64,000 nt of DNA. Origin: Streptococcus mitis B6 (GTDB taxonomy: Bacteria > Bacillota > Bacilli > Lactobacillales > Streptococcaceae). The stretch is taken from NCBI RefSeq assembly GCF_000027165.1, contig NC_013853.1:930001-994000 (forward strand). Reading direction: 5' to 3'. The notes below the pieces were generated by a model. It did not search any database. It was not told where the DNA came from and saw only the letters and a program-made list of their open reading frames with translations. Numbering within the stretch: position 1 is the stretch's first letter; every line of letters starts with the position of its first letter. Below are positions 1 through 8,603 of the stretch, piece by piece. The translations under genes were made by a program, and so were the position numbers.

Positions 1-1
1 A

Positions 2-712
2 GATGGTGAGGTTTTAGCTGAGCACCTCTTTGAAGCAGGGGCTGACAATCCAATGGCACAACCACAAGCATGGCACCGAGTGGAGGCTGTAACAGACGAT
101 GTAGAATGGTATTTGGAATTTTATTGTAAACCTGAGGATTATTTCCCTAAGAAATACAATACCAATCCTGTTCATTCAGAGGTCCTAGAGGCTATGCAGA
201 CAGTAAAACCAGGGAAAGCCTTGGATTTGGGCTGTGGTCAAGGCCGTAATGCACTCTTTCTAGCCCAGCAAGGTTTTGATGTGACAGCTGTGGATCAAAA
301 TGAACTGTCTCTTGAAATCTTGCAAAGCATTGTGGAGCAGGAAGATTTGGATATGCCTGTTGGTCTTTACGATATCAATTCAGCTAGCATTGGGAAAGCG
401 TATGATTTCATCGTATCGACAGTTGTTTTGATGTTTTTGCAAGCAGACCGTATTCCTGCAATTATCAAAAATATGCAGGAGCAAACCACTGTTGGTGGCT
501 ACAACCTTATCGTCTGTGCCATGGACACGGAGGATTATCCTTGCTCAGTGAACTTCCCATTCACATTTAAAGAAGGGGAACTGGCAGACTATTACAAGGA
601 CTGGAAATTAGTCAAATACAATGAAAATCCAGGTCATTTGCACCGTCGCGATGAGAATGGCAATCGTATTCAATTACGCTTTGCGACCATGCTAGCTAAG
701 AAAATCAAGTAA
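2..712 (+). CDS. tehB: TehB-type SAM-dependent methyltransferase (5' partial)
   Basis: The reading frame is open from base 2, so the gene starts before the window; the first ATG visible (53) is internal. The upstream residues (DGEVLAEHLFEAGADNP, then MAQPQAWHRVEAV) are the end of the N-terminal DUF1971-like domain that TehB proteins of this group carry. The rest is a class I methyltransferase: the SAM-binding glycine motif is ALDLGCGQGRNALFL, followed by an acidic residue in AVDQNE. Known family members methylate tellurite and related oxyanions and give low-level tellurite resistance; the normal cellular substrate is unclear. In pneumococcus tehB lies directly before coiA; here an adhesin gene and repeats separate them. 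The product call is firm; the substrate is inferred from the family. Confidence 0.9.
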   Translation, partial: DGEVLAEHLFEAGADNPMAQPQAWHRVEAVTDDVEWYLEFYCKPEDYFPKKYNTNPVHSEVLEAMQTVKPGKALDLGCGQGRNALFLAQQGFDVTAVDQNELSLEILQSIVEQEDLDMPVGLYDINSASIGKAYDFIVSTVVLMFLQADRIPAIIKNMQEQTTVGGYNLIVCAMDTEDYPCSVNFPFTFKEGELADYYKDWKLVKYNENPGHLHRRDENGNRIQLRFATMLAKKIK

Positions 713-722
713 ATATGTTATG

Positions 723-883
723 AAGAGTCTGGGACAAAAAGATTTTGATTTTAGGAATTATTTATTATAAATTTTAAAAATCAATAGATTAGATAAAAAG
801 CGAATAAGACCGAATACTGAATGTCAGATAACTCCTTTTGTTCGCTTTTTATATTTAAGGTTAGACTTTTGTCCCAGACTCTT
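723..883. repeat. MITE-like palindromic element, about 160 bp
   Basis: The two ends are perfect 17-base inverted repeats: AAGAGTCTGGGACAAAA at 723-739 and its complement at 867-883. An inner pair, AAAAAGCGAA at 796-805 and TTCGCTTTTT at 841-850, extends the fold. It has no coding capacity. Size, terminal repeats and intergenic position fit a miniature inverted-repeat element such as the RUP class of pneumococcus, but I cannot confirm the family. It may also end tehB transcription, since the right arm is followed by a T run. Confidence 0.6.
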
Positions 884-925
884 TTAAAAATGCCAAATGT
901 TATAAAAACGTAATATTTCTGACTA

Positions 926-1023
926 TATAATTTTTATTTCAAGAATCGCTATAATTATAGAATAAAAGTAGTTTTATGCGTATATATATATATATATATA
1001 TATATACGCATAAAAATTATAAT
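926..1023 (+). promoter_or_regulatory. Candidate promoter region of the DUF1542 adhesin
   Basis: TATAAT hexamers occur at 926-931, 950-955 and 1018-1023, the last 93 bases before the adhesin start. None has a convincing -35 at the right distance. If 1018-1023 is the -10, the expected -35 position falls inside the TA tract. If 950-955 is the -10, the TA palindrome would form a hairpin close to the 5' end of the mRNA. The start site cannot be decided from sequence. Confidence 0.3.
972..1015. repeat. (TA)13 tract inside a perfect 44-bp palindrome
   Basis: Thirteen TA dinucleotides (981-1006) are flanked by TTTTATGCG and CGCATAAAA, so the whole 44 bp is a perfect inverted repeat. It lies 101 bp before the start of the wall-anchored adhesin. 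Dinucleotide runs of this length change length by slipped-strand mispairing, and AT palindromes can extrude as cruciforms. As an intrinsic terminator it would be poor, as it has almost no GC. Confidence 0.8.
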
Positions 1024-1115
1024 AGATTAGAAAATATAAAAAGGTGGCTATTGAATTATTAGAGTAAAAGTGTATTATAAGATGTGATACAAATATTTAT
1101 TTTGGAGGAAATTAG

Positions 1116-4100
1116 ATGTTTCATAAAGGTAAACACGATCGTGAAAAGCAATTACGTTTTTCTATTCGTAAGGTCAGCTTTGGTGCAGCTAGTGTCGCAG
1201 TAGCTGCATTGTTCATGTTTTTAGGAAATGGGGCAGTATCTGCTGCAGAGCAAAGTGTGCCTTCAACTAATGGGGAGACTCAGGCACCGCAACCTAAAGA
1301 ACCGAATGCTCAGAATGGGACCTACGAAGGGAATACAGTAGCCACTAGTCCTGCTGCAACAGTAGAGACAAATACTCAACCTTCAACAGTTGAAAATAGT
1401 CCCTCTCCAGAATCAGCACCCCAGAAGGTGGAGACTCTAGATAAGAAAGAATTAACAGATTTAATCAAAGAGATTGATGGCAAGTTTGCTAAAGGAACAT
1501 ATGCTACTAAGACAGAAGAAAGCGTTAATAATCTTAGAACTATCTTAGACGAATCAAGAACTGTTTTAAGCACTGCAACAACTCAAACTGAATTAACTGC
1601 AGCATATAGAAAGTTAATTACAGCGACATCAAAATTGCAAACAAAATCTGAAAAGAAAAAAGAACAACCATTAGATAATACAACTGATAAGTTAAGTGAA
1701 GGTAAAAAACTTACCAGCGCAGAGAAGACTTTGGAGTCTAATTCTATTGCAAACTCAGGTTCTAGAGATGAACGTAATGGGAAAGCGTTGGATACAAATA
1801 ACCCATTCCGTACAGATTCAACTCCTAGCACTGTAACAAGCACAGATCCCCTAGCTACGAATGCAACAAATGTAGCTATTGTAAATGGTAATTTTAATGA
1901 TACTAGCCAAGGAGCAGTACTTCCAACTGCAAAATCAGATCCTATTACTGTCAAGAACGATATAAGTAAATTAACAGGATGGAAACCTGTTAATTCAACA
2001 ACAACAACAGTTCCTCTTATTTGGACTGCGAATGCATCTCAATATGGAGATGCTTTTCCGGGTGACAGAGGTTCTGGAATAGGAGCTGTTTTAGCAGTAT
2101 ATCCAGGAAGAGGAGCTTGGAGTGGTCGTCAAAAACCTGAATTTGGTCCTATTTATCAAGATATTGATGTAGTGGGTGGCCAAGAAGTGAAGGTAACTTG
2201 GAGAGGGACAACAGTAAATATAAATAGTGGTAATAATGGAGCAAAACTAGTTGTTAAAAATCCAGAAACAGGAGCTGTACTCGGTCAGTATGCAAGAGGT
2301 TATGCTGGTACTCCGATGGGAGAAATGTCTGTTCTTGTAAATGTTCCTAAAGGCTTAACAAAATTAAGACTTCAATTTGAAACAGCTCTTGATAAAAGTA
2401 CAGAAAATCATAGTGGTGATAACAGATTCAATAAACCATCTATATCATCTGATGAGAATGCAGGAGGAGTTGTAAGTAATGTTCGTGTTGCTAGTGGTTC
2501 TTATCTTGTATCTGAAGTTGTGAACACTACTTATGAATCTACAGCTACTTCTGCTACTCCTACTACTGTGAATACTACTGTGACTGTAAAAGTCATTAAT
2601 AAAGGATTCTCAACTTCTACAAATAATCAGTATAGAGTTGAGTTGCCAGAAGGTGCAACATTAGTTGGAACAACAGGTACAAGCTCGGCCCAACTAAATG
2701 GAACTAGTTTGACCCTTGGTTTTAACAATTTAGACCCTAAACGAGAACAGACTTTAACGTATACTTTTAGTTTGCCAACTAACAAACCAATTGAAAAACA
2801 ATTGGAGGGGACAGTTTCTTATCAAACTTCAGGAAATCTGATTGATAACGGAACTAAAAAAACAGGTAGTGATACAGTTGCACAACAAACAGTTAAGATT
2901 AATATGTATAAAGCTGATCTGCAGGCAGAGGCAGCTAAGGTAGCAACATTAAATCAAATCGATTATACACCTGAAGCATGGGCTGCTTATCAAGCAGAAT
3001 TAGCTAAGGCTCAAGAAATATTGAATGAAGAAACTAACAATGTAGAAATAGCGAATCGAAAAAATCAAGCAGATATTAACGCCCAGACTTTGTTGCTTCA
3101 AAAAGCTCAAGCTAAATTAGAAGTTGATAAGGCTAAAAAAGCTAAATTAACAGCACTTGAAGGTACTCCAAACGCAACGAAAGAAGAAAAAGATGCGGCT
3201 AAACAAGCAGCACAAGACGCAGCAACAAAAGCAAATCAAGCAATTGACGCAGCAACGGACAATGCAGGAGTAGCAACAGCTCAAACAGACGGTATAGCAG
3301 CAATTGAAGCTGTAACCCCAACAGTAGCAGTTAAAGCAGCGGCTAAAGCTGAAGTAGCGAAAAAATTAGCAGAAAAATTAACAGCACTTGAAGGTACTCC
3401 AAACGCAACGAAAGAAGAAAAAGATGCGGCTAAACAAGCAGCACAAGACGCAGCAACAAAAGCAAATCAAGCAATTGACGCAGCAACGGACAATGCAGGA
3501 GTAGCAACAGCTCAAACAGACGGTATAGCAGCAATTGAAGCTGTAACCCCAACAGTAGCAGTTAAAGCAGCGGCTAAAGCTGAAGTAGCGAAAAAATTAG
3601 CAGAAAAATTAACAGCACTTGAAGGTACTCCAAACGCAACGAAAGAAGAAAAAGATGCGGCTAAACAAGCAGCACAAGACGCAGCAACAAAAGCAAATCA
3701 AGCAATTGACGCAGCAACGGACAATGCAGGAGTAGCAACAGCTCAAACAGACGGTATAGCAGCAATTGAAGCTGTAACCCCAACAGTAGCAGTTAAAGCA
3801 GCGGCTAAAGCTGAAGTAGCGAAAAAATTAGCAGAAAAATTAACAGCACTTGAAGGTACTCCAAACGCAACGAAAGAAGAAAAAGATGCGGCTAAACAAG
3901 CAGCACAAGACGCAGCAACAAAAGCAAATCAAGCAATTGACGCAGCAACGGACAATGCAGGAGTAGCAACAGCTCAAACAGACGGTATAGCAGCAATTGA
4001 AGCTGTAACCCCAACAGTAGCAGTTAAAGCAGCGGCTAAAGCTGAAGTAGCGAAAAAATTAGCAGAAAAATTAACAGCACTTGAAGGTACTCCAAACGCA

Positions 4101-4772
4101 ACGAAAGAAGAAAAAGATGCGGCTAAACAAGCAGCACAAGACGCAGCAACAAAAGCAAATCAAGCAATTGACGCAGCAACGGACAATGCAGGAGTAGCAA
4201 CAGCTCAAACAGACGGTATAGCAGCAATTGAAGCTGTAACCCCAACAGTAGCAGTTAAAGCAGCGGCTAAAGCTGAAGTAGCGAAAAAATTAGCAGAAAA
4301 ATTAACAGCACTTGAAGGTACTCCAAACGCAACGAAAGAAGAAAAAGATGCGGCTAAACAAGCAGCACAAGACGCAGCAACAAAAGCAAATCAAGCAATT
4401 GACGCAGCAACGGACAATGCAGGAGTAGCAACAGCTCAAACAGACGGTATAGCAGCAATTGAAGCTGTAACCCCAACAGTAGGCACAAGTAGTACAGATA
4501 GCGCAGGCAACGGTATTACACCACAAACTGCAGAATATATAGGAAGTGTGAATGGTATTTCAGAAGAAACACCAGCTAAGCCGGCTTATGACGGCAGTGC
4601 TGATGAAATACCAGATAGAACTCCAATATCTGAAACTACAATAAATAAAGATCGACAACTTCCAAATACAGGTACAGCAAACCCTACAGTAGCTATGGTA
4701 GCAGCTGCAGCAAGTGCAGTACTTGGTCTAGGTCTTGTAGGCCGTCGTCGTAAAGAAGATGAAGAAGTATAA
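1116..4772 (+). CDS. YSIRK/LPXTG cell-wall-anchored adhesin with DUF1542-type repeats
   Basis: The 1218-residue precursor has a YSIRK/GxxxS export signal (FSIRKVSFGAASVAVA, residues 15-30) with probable cleavage after VSA43. A FIVAR-like helical segment (about 108-175) follows, then a beta-rich putative ligand domain (about 250-460, containing GDRGSGIGAVLAVYPGRGAW), a DUF11-like domain (about 470-600) and a second FIVAR-like helix (about 605-675). Six 77-residue repeats (679-1122, consensus core TKEEKDAAKQAAQDAATKA, ending IAAIEAVTP) resemble DUF1542 repeats of staphylococcal Ebh and FmtB. LPNTG at residues 1182-1186 (nt 4659-4673), a hydrophobic stretch and GRRRKEDEE complete the sortase signal. 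Start: GGAGG 7 bases before ATG 1116. Sortase A (53408) should anchor it. The ligand is unknown. The gene is absent between tehB and coiA in pneumococcus as I remember it. Confidence 0.9.
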   Translation: MFHKGKHDREKQLRFSIRKVSFGAASVAVAALFMFLGNGAVSAAEQSVPSTNGETQAPQPKEPNAQNGTYEGNTVATSPAATVETNTQPSTVENSPSPESAPQKVETLDKKELTDLIKEIDGKFAKGTYATKTEESVNNLRTILDESRTVLSTATTQTELTAAYRKLITATSKLQTKSEKKKEQPLDNTTDKLSEGKKLTSAEKTLESNSIANSGSRDERNGKALDTNNPFRTDSTPSTVTSTDPLATNATNVAIVNGNFNDTSQGAVLPTAKSDPITVKNDISKLTGWKPVNSTTTTVPLIWTANASQYGDAFPGDRGSGIGAVLAVYPGRGAWSGRQKPEFGPIYQDIDVVGGQEVKVTWRGTTVNINSGNNGAKLVVKNPETGAVLGQYARGYAGTPMGEMSVLVNVPKGLTKLRLQFETALDKSTENHSGDNRFNKPSISSDENAGGVVSNVRVASGSYLVSEVVNTTYESTATSATPTTVNTTVTVKVINKGFSTSTNNQYRVELPEGATLVGTTGTSSAQLNGTSLTLGFNNLDPKREQTLTYTFSLPTNKPIEKQLEGTVSYQTSGNLIDNGTKKTGSDTVAQQTVKINMYKADLQAEAAKVATLNQIDYTPEAWAAYQAELAKAQEILNEETNNVEIANRKNQADINAQTLLLQKAQAKLEVDKAKKAKLTALEGTPNATKEEKDAAKQAAQDAATKANQAIDAATDNAGVATAQTDGIAAIEAVTPTVAVKAAAKAEVAKKLAEKLTALEGTPNATKEEKDAAKQAAQDAATKANQAIDAATDNAGVATAQTDGIAAIEAVTPTVAVKAAAKAEVAKKLAEKLTALEGTPNATKEEKDAAKQAAQDAATKANQAIDAATDNAGVATAQTDGIAAIEAVTPTVAVKAAAKAEVAKKLAEKLTALEGTPNATKEEKDAAKQAAQDAATKANQAIDAATDNAGVATAQTDGIAAIEAVTPTVAVKAAAKAEVAKKLAEKLTALEGTPNATKEEKDAAKQAAQDAATKANQAIDAATDNAGVATAQTDGIAAIEAVTPTVAVKAAAKAEVAKKLAEKLTALEGTPNATKEEKDAAKQAAQDAATKANQAIDAATDNAGVATAQTDGIAAIEAVTPTVGTSSTDSAGNGITPQTAEYIGSVNGISEETPAKPAYDGSADEIPDRTPISETTINKDRQLPNTGTANPTVAMVAAAASAVLGLGLVGRRRKEDEEV
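3151..4482 (+). repeat. Six tandem 231-bp coding repeats
   Basis: Units begin with CAGCACTTGAAGGTACTCC at 3151, 3382, 3613, 3844, 4075 and 4306, exactly 231 bp apart. The last unit stops short of the AVKAAAKAEVAKKLAEK linker. By eye the copies are identical at nucleotide level, including synonymous sites, which implies recent expansion or ongoing homogenisation. Each unit adds one 77-residue helical module, so slippage or recombination changes stalk length without a frameshift. Confidence 0.95.
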
Positions 4773-4844
4773 TTTATATATGAACTAATCTAATCTTTTA
4801 GTAAAATTTGTATTTGATTTTATAGATTATATAGAATTTTTTAA

Positions 4845-4886
4845 AAAATCTCCTAGTAGTCCATTGATTGCTAGGAGATTTTGTTT
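4845..4886 (+). terminator. Terminator of the DUF1542 adhesin gene
   Basis: A perfect 12-bp stem (AAAATCTCCTAG / CTAGGAGATTTT, 4845-4856 and 4871-4882) is followed by TGTTTCTTT. It lies 73 bp after the adhesin stop. The 130 bp from here to the coiA promoter hold nothing else I recognise. Confidence 0.8.
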
Positions 4887-5018
4887 CTTTGTCAATTATA
4901 TAAAGTATCGAAACTGGAATAGTAGGACATGACTTCTGAAGCATTGTTAGAAATTAATTTGACTTTCCTAATCTCTTAGTTCACATCTTCGATAATTAAA
5001 AATACGATTATTAATTTT

Positions 5019-5042
5019 TACGAATAATATAGAAAAGGAGGG
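5019..5042 (+). promoter_or_regulatory. ComX (SigX) cin-box and RBS of coiA
   Basis: TACGAATA at 5019-5026 is the perfect cin-box (combox) read by the alternative sigma factor ComX in competent streptococci. A strong RBS (AAGGAGGG, 5035-5042) and ATG 5048 follow. No sigma-A -10 is needed here, so coiA should be expressed only during competence. Confidence 0.9.
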
Positions 5043-5047
5043 AAATC

Positions 5048-6001
5048 ATGTTTGTTGCGAGAGATGCTAGGGGACAGTTGGTAAATGTGTTAGAGGATAG
5101 GCTCGAGAAACAAGCATATACCTGCCCCGCTTGTGGAGGTCAGCTCCGTTTGCGTCAAGGACCAAGTGTACGGACCCATTTTGCCCATAAATCTTTAAAA
5201 GACTGTGATTTTTCATTTGAAAATGAAAGCCCAGAACACTTGACAAATAAGGAAGTCCTCTATCAGTGGTTGAAAAAAGAGACAGAGGTACAATTAGAAC
5301 ATCCCCTTCCAGAGCTTAAACAGATTGCGGATGTATTTGTAAATGGCAATCTGGCTTTAGAGGTTCAGTGTAGCCCCTTGTCTCAAAAAGTTCTTAAAGA
5401 GCGCAGTGAGGGCTATCGTAGTCAGGGTTACCAAGTACTGTGGTTACTGGGTCAAAAACTGTGGCTCAAGGACCGTTTGACTCGTCTGCAACAAGGTTTT
5501 CTCTATTTCAGTCAAAACATGGGCTTTTATGTTTGGGAATTAGACAAAGAAAAACAGATTTTAAGGCTCAAATACCTAATCCACCAAGACCTCCGTGGTA
5601 AACTCCATTATCAGATTAAGGAATTTCCCTATGGTCAAGCTAGTTTATTGGAAATATTGCGTTTTCCTTATAAGAAACAAAAAATATCTTATTTTACAGT
5701 TTCTCAGGACAAGGACATTTGTCGCTATATCCGGCAACAACTGTTTTATCAAAATCCCATTTGGATGAAAGAACAAGCAGAAGCCTATCAAAAGGGAAAA
5801 AATCTCCTAACTTATGGACTAAAAGAATGGTATCCACAAATTCGGCCAATAGTAGGCAAATTTTTCCAGATTGAGCAAGATTTGACCAGCTATTATCAGC
5901 ACTTTTACACCTATTACAAAGAAAATCCTCAAAATGATTGGCAAAAGCTCTATCCACCAGCCTTTTATCAGCAATATTTCTTGAAAAATATGGTAGAATA
6001 A
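5048..6001 (+). CDS. coiA: Competence protein CoiA
   Basis: CoiA is needed for recombination of incoming DNA during natural transformation; it is a late competence protein with a nuclease-like fold. The 317-residue product begins MFVARDARGQLVNVLEDR and has a CPACGGQLRLR knuckle (residues 25-35) with a following THFAH. An EHLTNKEVLYQWL helix then leads to a restriction-endonuclease-like core (IADVFVNGNLALEVQCS, about 97-113). Length is normal for the family. The cin-box at 5019 supports competence control. It lies 18 bp before pepF, so part of the pepF message probably comes from competence read-through, as described for the pneumococcal locus. Confidence 0.95.
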   Translation: MFVARDARGQLVNVLEDRLEKQAYTCPACGGQLRLRQGPSVRTHFAHKSLKDCDFSFENESPEHLTNKEVLYQWLKKETEVQLEHPLPELKQIADVFVNGNLALEVQCSPLSQKVLKERSEGYRSQGYQVLWLLGQKLWLKDRLTRLQQGFLYFSQNMGFYVWELDKEKQILRLKYLIHQDLRGKLHYQIKEFPYGQASLLEILRFPYKKQKISYFTVSQDKDICRYIRQQLFYQNPIWMKEQAEAYQKGKNLLTYGLKEWYPQIRPIVGKFFQIEQDLTSYYQHFYTYYKENPQNDWQKLYPPAFYQQYFLKNMVE

Positions 6002-6019
6002 AAAGGATGGAGGAATCTA

Positions 6020-7822
6020 ATGGTATTACAAAGACATGAAATAAATGAAAAAGATACATGGGATCTATCAACGATTTACCCAACTGACCAGGCTTGGGAA
6101 GAAGCCTTAAAAGAGTTAACAGAACAATTGGAGACAGTAGCCCAGTATGAAGGCCATCTCTTGGATAGTGCGGATAGCCTACTCGAAATTACTGAATTTT
6201 CTCTTGAGATGGAACGCCAAATGGAGAAGCTTTACGTTTATGCTCATATGAAAAATGACCAGGACACTCGTGAAGCCAAGTATCAAGAGTACTACGCTAA
6301 GGCAATGACACTTTACAGCCAGCTAGACCAAGCCTTTTCATTCTATGAACCTGAATTTATGGAAATCAGTGAAGAGCAGTATGCTGACTTTTTAGAAGCT
6401 CAACCAAAATTGCAGCTTTATCAACACTATTTTGACAAGCTTTTACAAGGCAAGGAACACGTTCTATCACAACGAGAAGAAGAATTATTAGCTGGAGCTG
6501 GTGAAATCTTTGGTTCGGCAAGTGAAACCTTCGCTATTTTAGATAATGCAGATATCGTCTTTCCATTTGTTAAAGATGAAGATGGTAACGAGGTACAATT
6601 ATCACATGGCGTTTATATGCGGTTGATGGAGTCTAAAAATCGTGAGGTGCGTCGTGGTGCCTATCAAGCTCTTTATGCGACTTATGAACAATTCCAACAT
6701 ACCTATGCTAAAACCTTGCAAACCAATGTTAAGGTGCAAAACTACCGTGCCAAGGTTCGCAACTACAAGAGTGCTCGTCATGCAGCCCTAGCAGATAATT
6801 TTGTTCCAGAAAGTGTTTATGACAATTTGGTAGTAGCAGTTCGCAAGCATTTGCCCCTCTTGCATCGATACCTTGAGCTTCGTTCAAAGATTTTGGGGAT
6901 TTCAGACCTCAAGATGTACGATGTCTACACACCACTTTCGTCTGTTGAATATAGTTTTACCTACCAAGAAGCCTTGAAAAAAGCAGAAGAAGCCTTGGCA
7001 GTCTTGGGTGAGGATTACTTGAGCCGTGTTAAACGTGCCTTCAGCGAGCGTTGGATTGATGTTTACGAAAATCAAGGCAAGCGTTCAGGGGCCTACTCTG
7101 GTGGTTCTTACGATACAAATGCCTTTATGCTTCTTAACTGGCAGGACAATCTAGATAATCTCTTTACCCTTGTCCATGAAACAGGTCACAGTATGCACTC
7201 AAGTTATACTCGTGAAACGCAGCCTTATGTTTACGGTGATTATTCTATCTTCTTGGCTGAGATTGCCTCAACGACCAATGAAAATATTTTGACGGAGAAA
7301 TTATTGGAAGAAGTGGAAGATGATGCAACGCGCTTTGCTATTCTCAATAACTTCCTAGATGGTTTCCGTGGAACAGTTTTCCGCCAAACTCAATTTGCTG
7401 AGTTTGAACACGCGATTCACCAAGCGGATCAAAATGGTGAAGTCTTGACAAGTGATTTCTTAAATAAACTCTACGCAGACTTGAACCAAGAGTATTATGG
7501 TTTGAGTAAGGAAGACAATCCTGAAATCCAATACGAGTGGGCACGCATTCCACACTTCTACTATAACTACTATGTATACCAATATTCAACAGGCTTTGCA
7601 GCAGCCTCAGCCTTGGCTGAAAAGATTGTTCATGGTAGTCAAGAAGACCGTGACCGCTATATCGACTACCTCAAGGCAGGTAAATCTGACTATCCACTTA
7701 ATGTCATGAGAAAAGCTGGTGTTGATATGGAGAAGGAAGACTATCTCAACGATGCTTTTGCAGTCTTTGAACGTCGTTTGAATGAGTTTGAAGCCCTTGT
7801 TGAAAAATTGGGATTGGCATAA
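6020..7822 (+). CDS. pepF: Oligoendopeptidase F (M3 metallopeptidase)
   Basis: A cytoplasmic zinc peptidase that cuts short peptides of roughly 7-17 residues, recycling imported or signal peptides. The 600-residue product carries the M3 zinc motif HETGH at residues 386-390 (in [14 protein letters not shown]), with the downstream glutamate in [11 protein letters not shown] as third ligand. The N-terminal PepF domain covers about 110-200. RBS GGAGG precedes ATG 6020. It sits between coiA (18 bp gap) and an O-methyltransferase (1 bp gap), so these three are probably cotranscribed. There is no signal peptide. Confidence 0.95.
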   Translation: MVLQRHEINEKDTWDLSTIYPTDQAWEEALKELTEQLETVAQYEGHLLDSADSLLEITEFSLEMERQMEKLYVYAHMKNDQDTREAKYQEYYAKAMTLYSQLDQAFSFYEPEFMEISEEQYADFLEAQPKLQLYQHYFDKLLQGKEHVLSQREEELLAGAGEIFGSASETFAILDNADIVFPFVKDEDGNEVQLSHGVYMRLMESKNREVRRGAYQALYATYEQFQHTYAKTLQTNVKVQNYRAKVRNYKSARHAALADNFVPESVYDNLVVAVRKHLPLLHRYLELRSKILGISDLKMYDVYTPLSSVEYSFTYQEALKKAEEALAVLGEDYLSRVKRAFSERWIDVYENQGKRSGAYSGGSYDTNAFMLLNWQDNLDNLFTLVHETGHSMHSSYTRETQPYVYGDYSIFLAEIASTTNENILTEKLLEEVEDDATRFAILNNFLDGFRGTVFRQTQFAEFEHAIHQADQNGEVLTSDFLNKLYADLNQEYYGLSKEDNPEIQYEWARIPHFYYNYYVYQYSTGFAAASALAEKIVHGSQEDRDRYIDYLKAGKSDYPLNVMRKAGVDMEKEDYLNDAFAVFERRLNEFEALVEKLGLA

Positions 7823-7823
7823 G

Positions 7824-8537
7824 ATGGTTGAATCGTATAGTAAAAATGCCAACCATAACATGCGTCGCCCTGTTGTCAAGGAAGAAATTGTAGACTTGAT
7901 GCGTCAGCGCCAAAAGCAAGTAACAGGTTCCTTGAAAGAATTGGAAGACTTTGCCCGCAAGGAAAATATTCCTATTATTCCCCATGAAACAGTTGCTTAT
8001 TTCCGTTTTCTCATGGAAACCATGCAACCTAAAAACATTCTGGAAATTGGGACGGCCATCGGGTTTTCAGCCCTCTTGATGGCAGAACATGCTCCAAAGG
8101 CCAAGATTACAACCATTGACCGCAATCCAGAAATGATTGGTTTTGCCAAGGAGAATTTTGCCCAGTTTGACAGTCGTAAGCAAATTACGCTCCTAGAAGG
8201 AGATGCGGTTGATGTCCTATCTACCTTGACAGAGTCCTATGATTTCGTCTTTATGGATTCAGCCAAGTCTAAATACATCGTCTTTCTGCCAGAAATCCTC
8301 AAACATTTGGAAGTCGGTGGTGTGGTTGTCTTGGATGATATTTTTCAAGGTGGTGATGTTGCCAAGGATATTATGGAAGTTCGTCGAGGTCAGCGAACTA
8401 TTTATCGAGGCCTTCAAAGATTATTTGATGCAACCTTGGACAATCCAGGACTCACCGCAACATTAGTACCTCTGGGGGATGGCATTCTCATGCTTCGTAA
8501 AAATGTAGCAGACGTTCAATTACCTGACAGCGAATGA
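7824..8537 (+). CDS. SAM-dependent O-methyltransferase (class I, CCoAMT-like)
   Basis: The 237-residue product resembles catechol/caffeoyl-CoA O-methyltransferases (Methyltransf_3): ILEIGTAIGFSALLMA is the SAM-binding loop, ITTIDRNPEM carries the ribose-binding acid, and DFVFMDSAKSKY and VVLDDIFQGG are the later motifs. The physiological substrate in streptococci is unknown. I chose ATG 7824, one base after the pepF stop. An upstream in-frame ATG at 7782 lies wholly inside pepF. The one-base gap suggests translational coupling. In pneumococcus the same gene separates pepF from prsA. Confidence 0.88.
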   Translation: MVESYSKNANHNMRRPVVKEEIVDLMRQRQKQVTGSLKELEDFARKENIPIIPHETVAYFRFLMETMQPKNILEIGTAIGFSALLMAEHAPKAKITTIDRNPEMIGFAKENFAQFDSRKQITLLEGDAVDVLSTLTESYDFVFMDSAKSKYIVFLPEILKHLEVGGVVVLDDIFQGGDVAKDIMEVRRGQRTIYRGLQRLFDATLDNPGLTATLVPLGDGILMLRKNVADVQLPDSE

Positions 8538-8603
8538 TTTTCAGAAAAATTTAAGAAAATATAGTAAAATAGATAGGGTAACACTTATCTCAAAGGAGTA
8601 GAC

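Noticed and set aside
972..1015. TA palindrome as tehB terminator
   Set aside because: It is a perfect inverted repeat but nearly all A-T, so the hairpin would be too weak to stop polymerase; the MITE-like element upstream is a better candidate.
3151..4482. CRISPR-like array
   Set aside because: The repeats are 231 bp, directly abutting, without spacers, and in frame within a surface protein.
4302..4526. Cys-rich minus-strand ORF in the DUF1542 repeats, and similar minus-strand ORFs under the giant adhesin
   Set aside because: They are frame shadows of low-complexity repeat codons, with no RBS and absurd composition (Cys, Trp, Phe runs).
4886..5018. Possible transposase remnant upstream of coiA
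   Set aside because: The minus strand has a short open stretch ending SYYSSFDTLYN but no motif I can tie to a family.
7782..7823. Upstream ATG for the O-methyltransferase
   Set aside because: It would add 14 residues encoded inside pepF; the start at 7824 begins the conserved protein.
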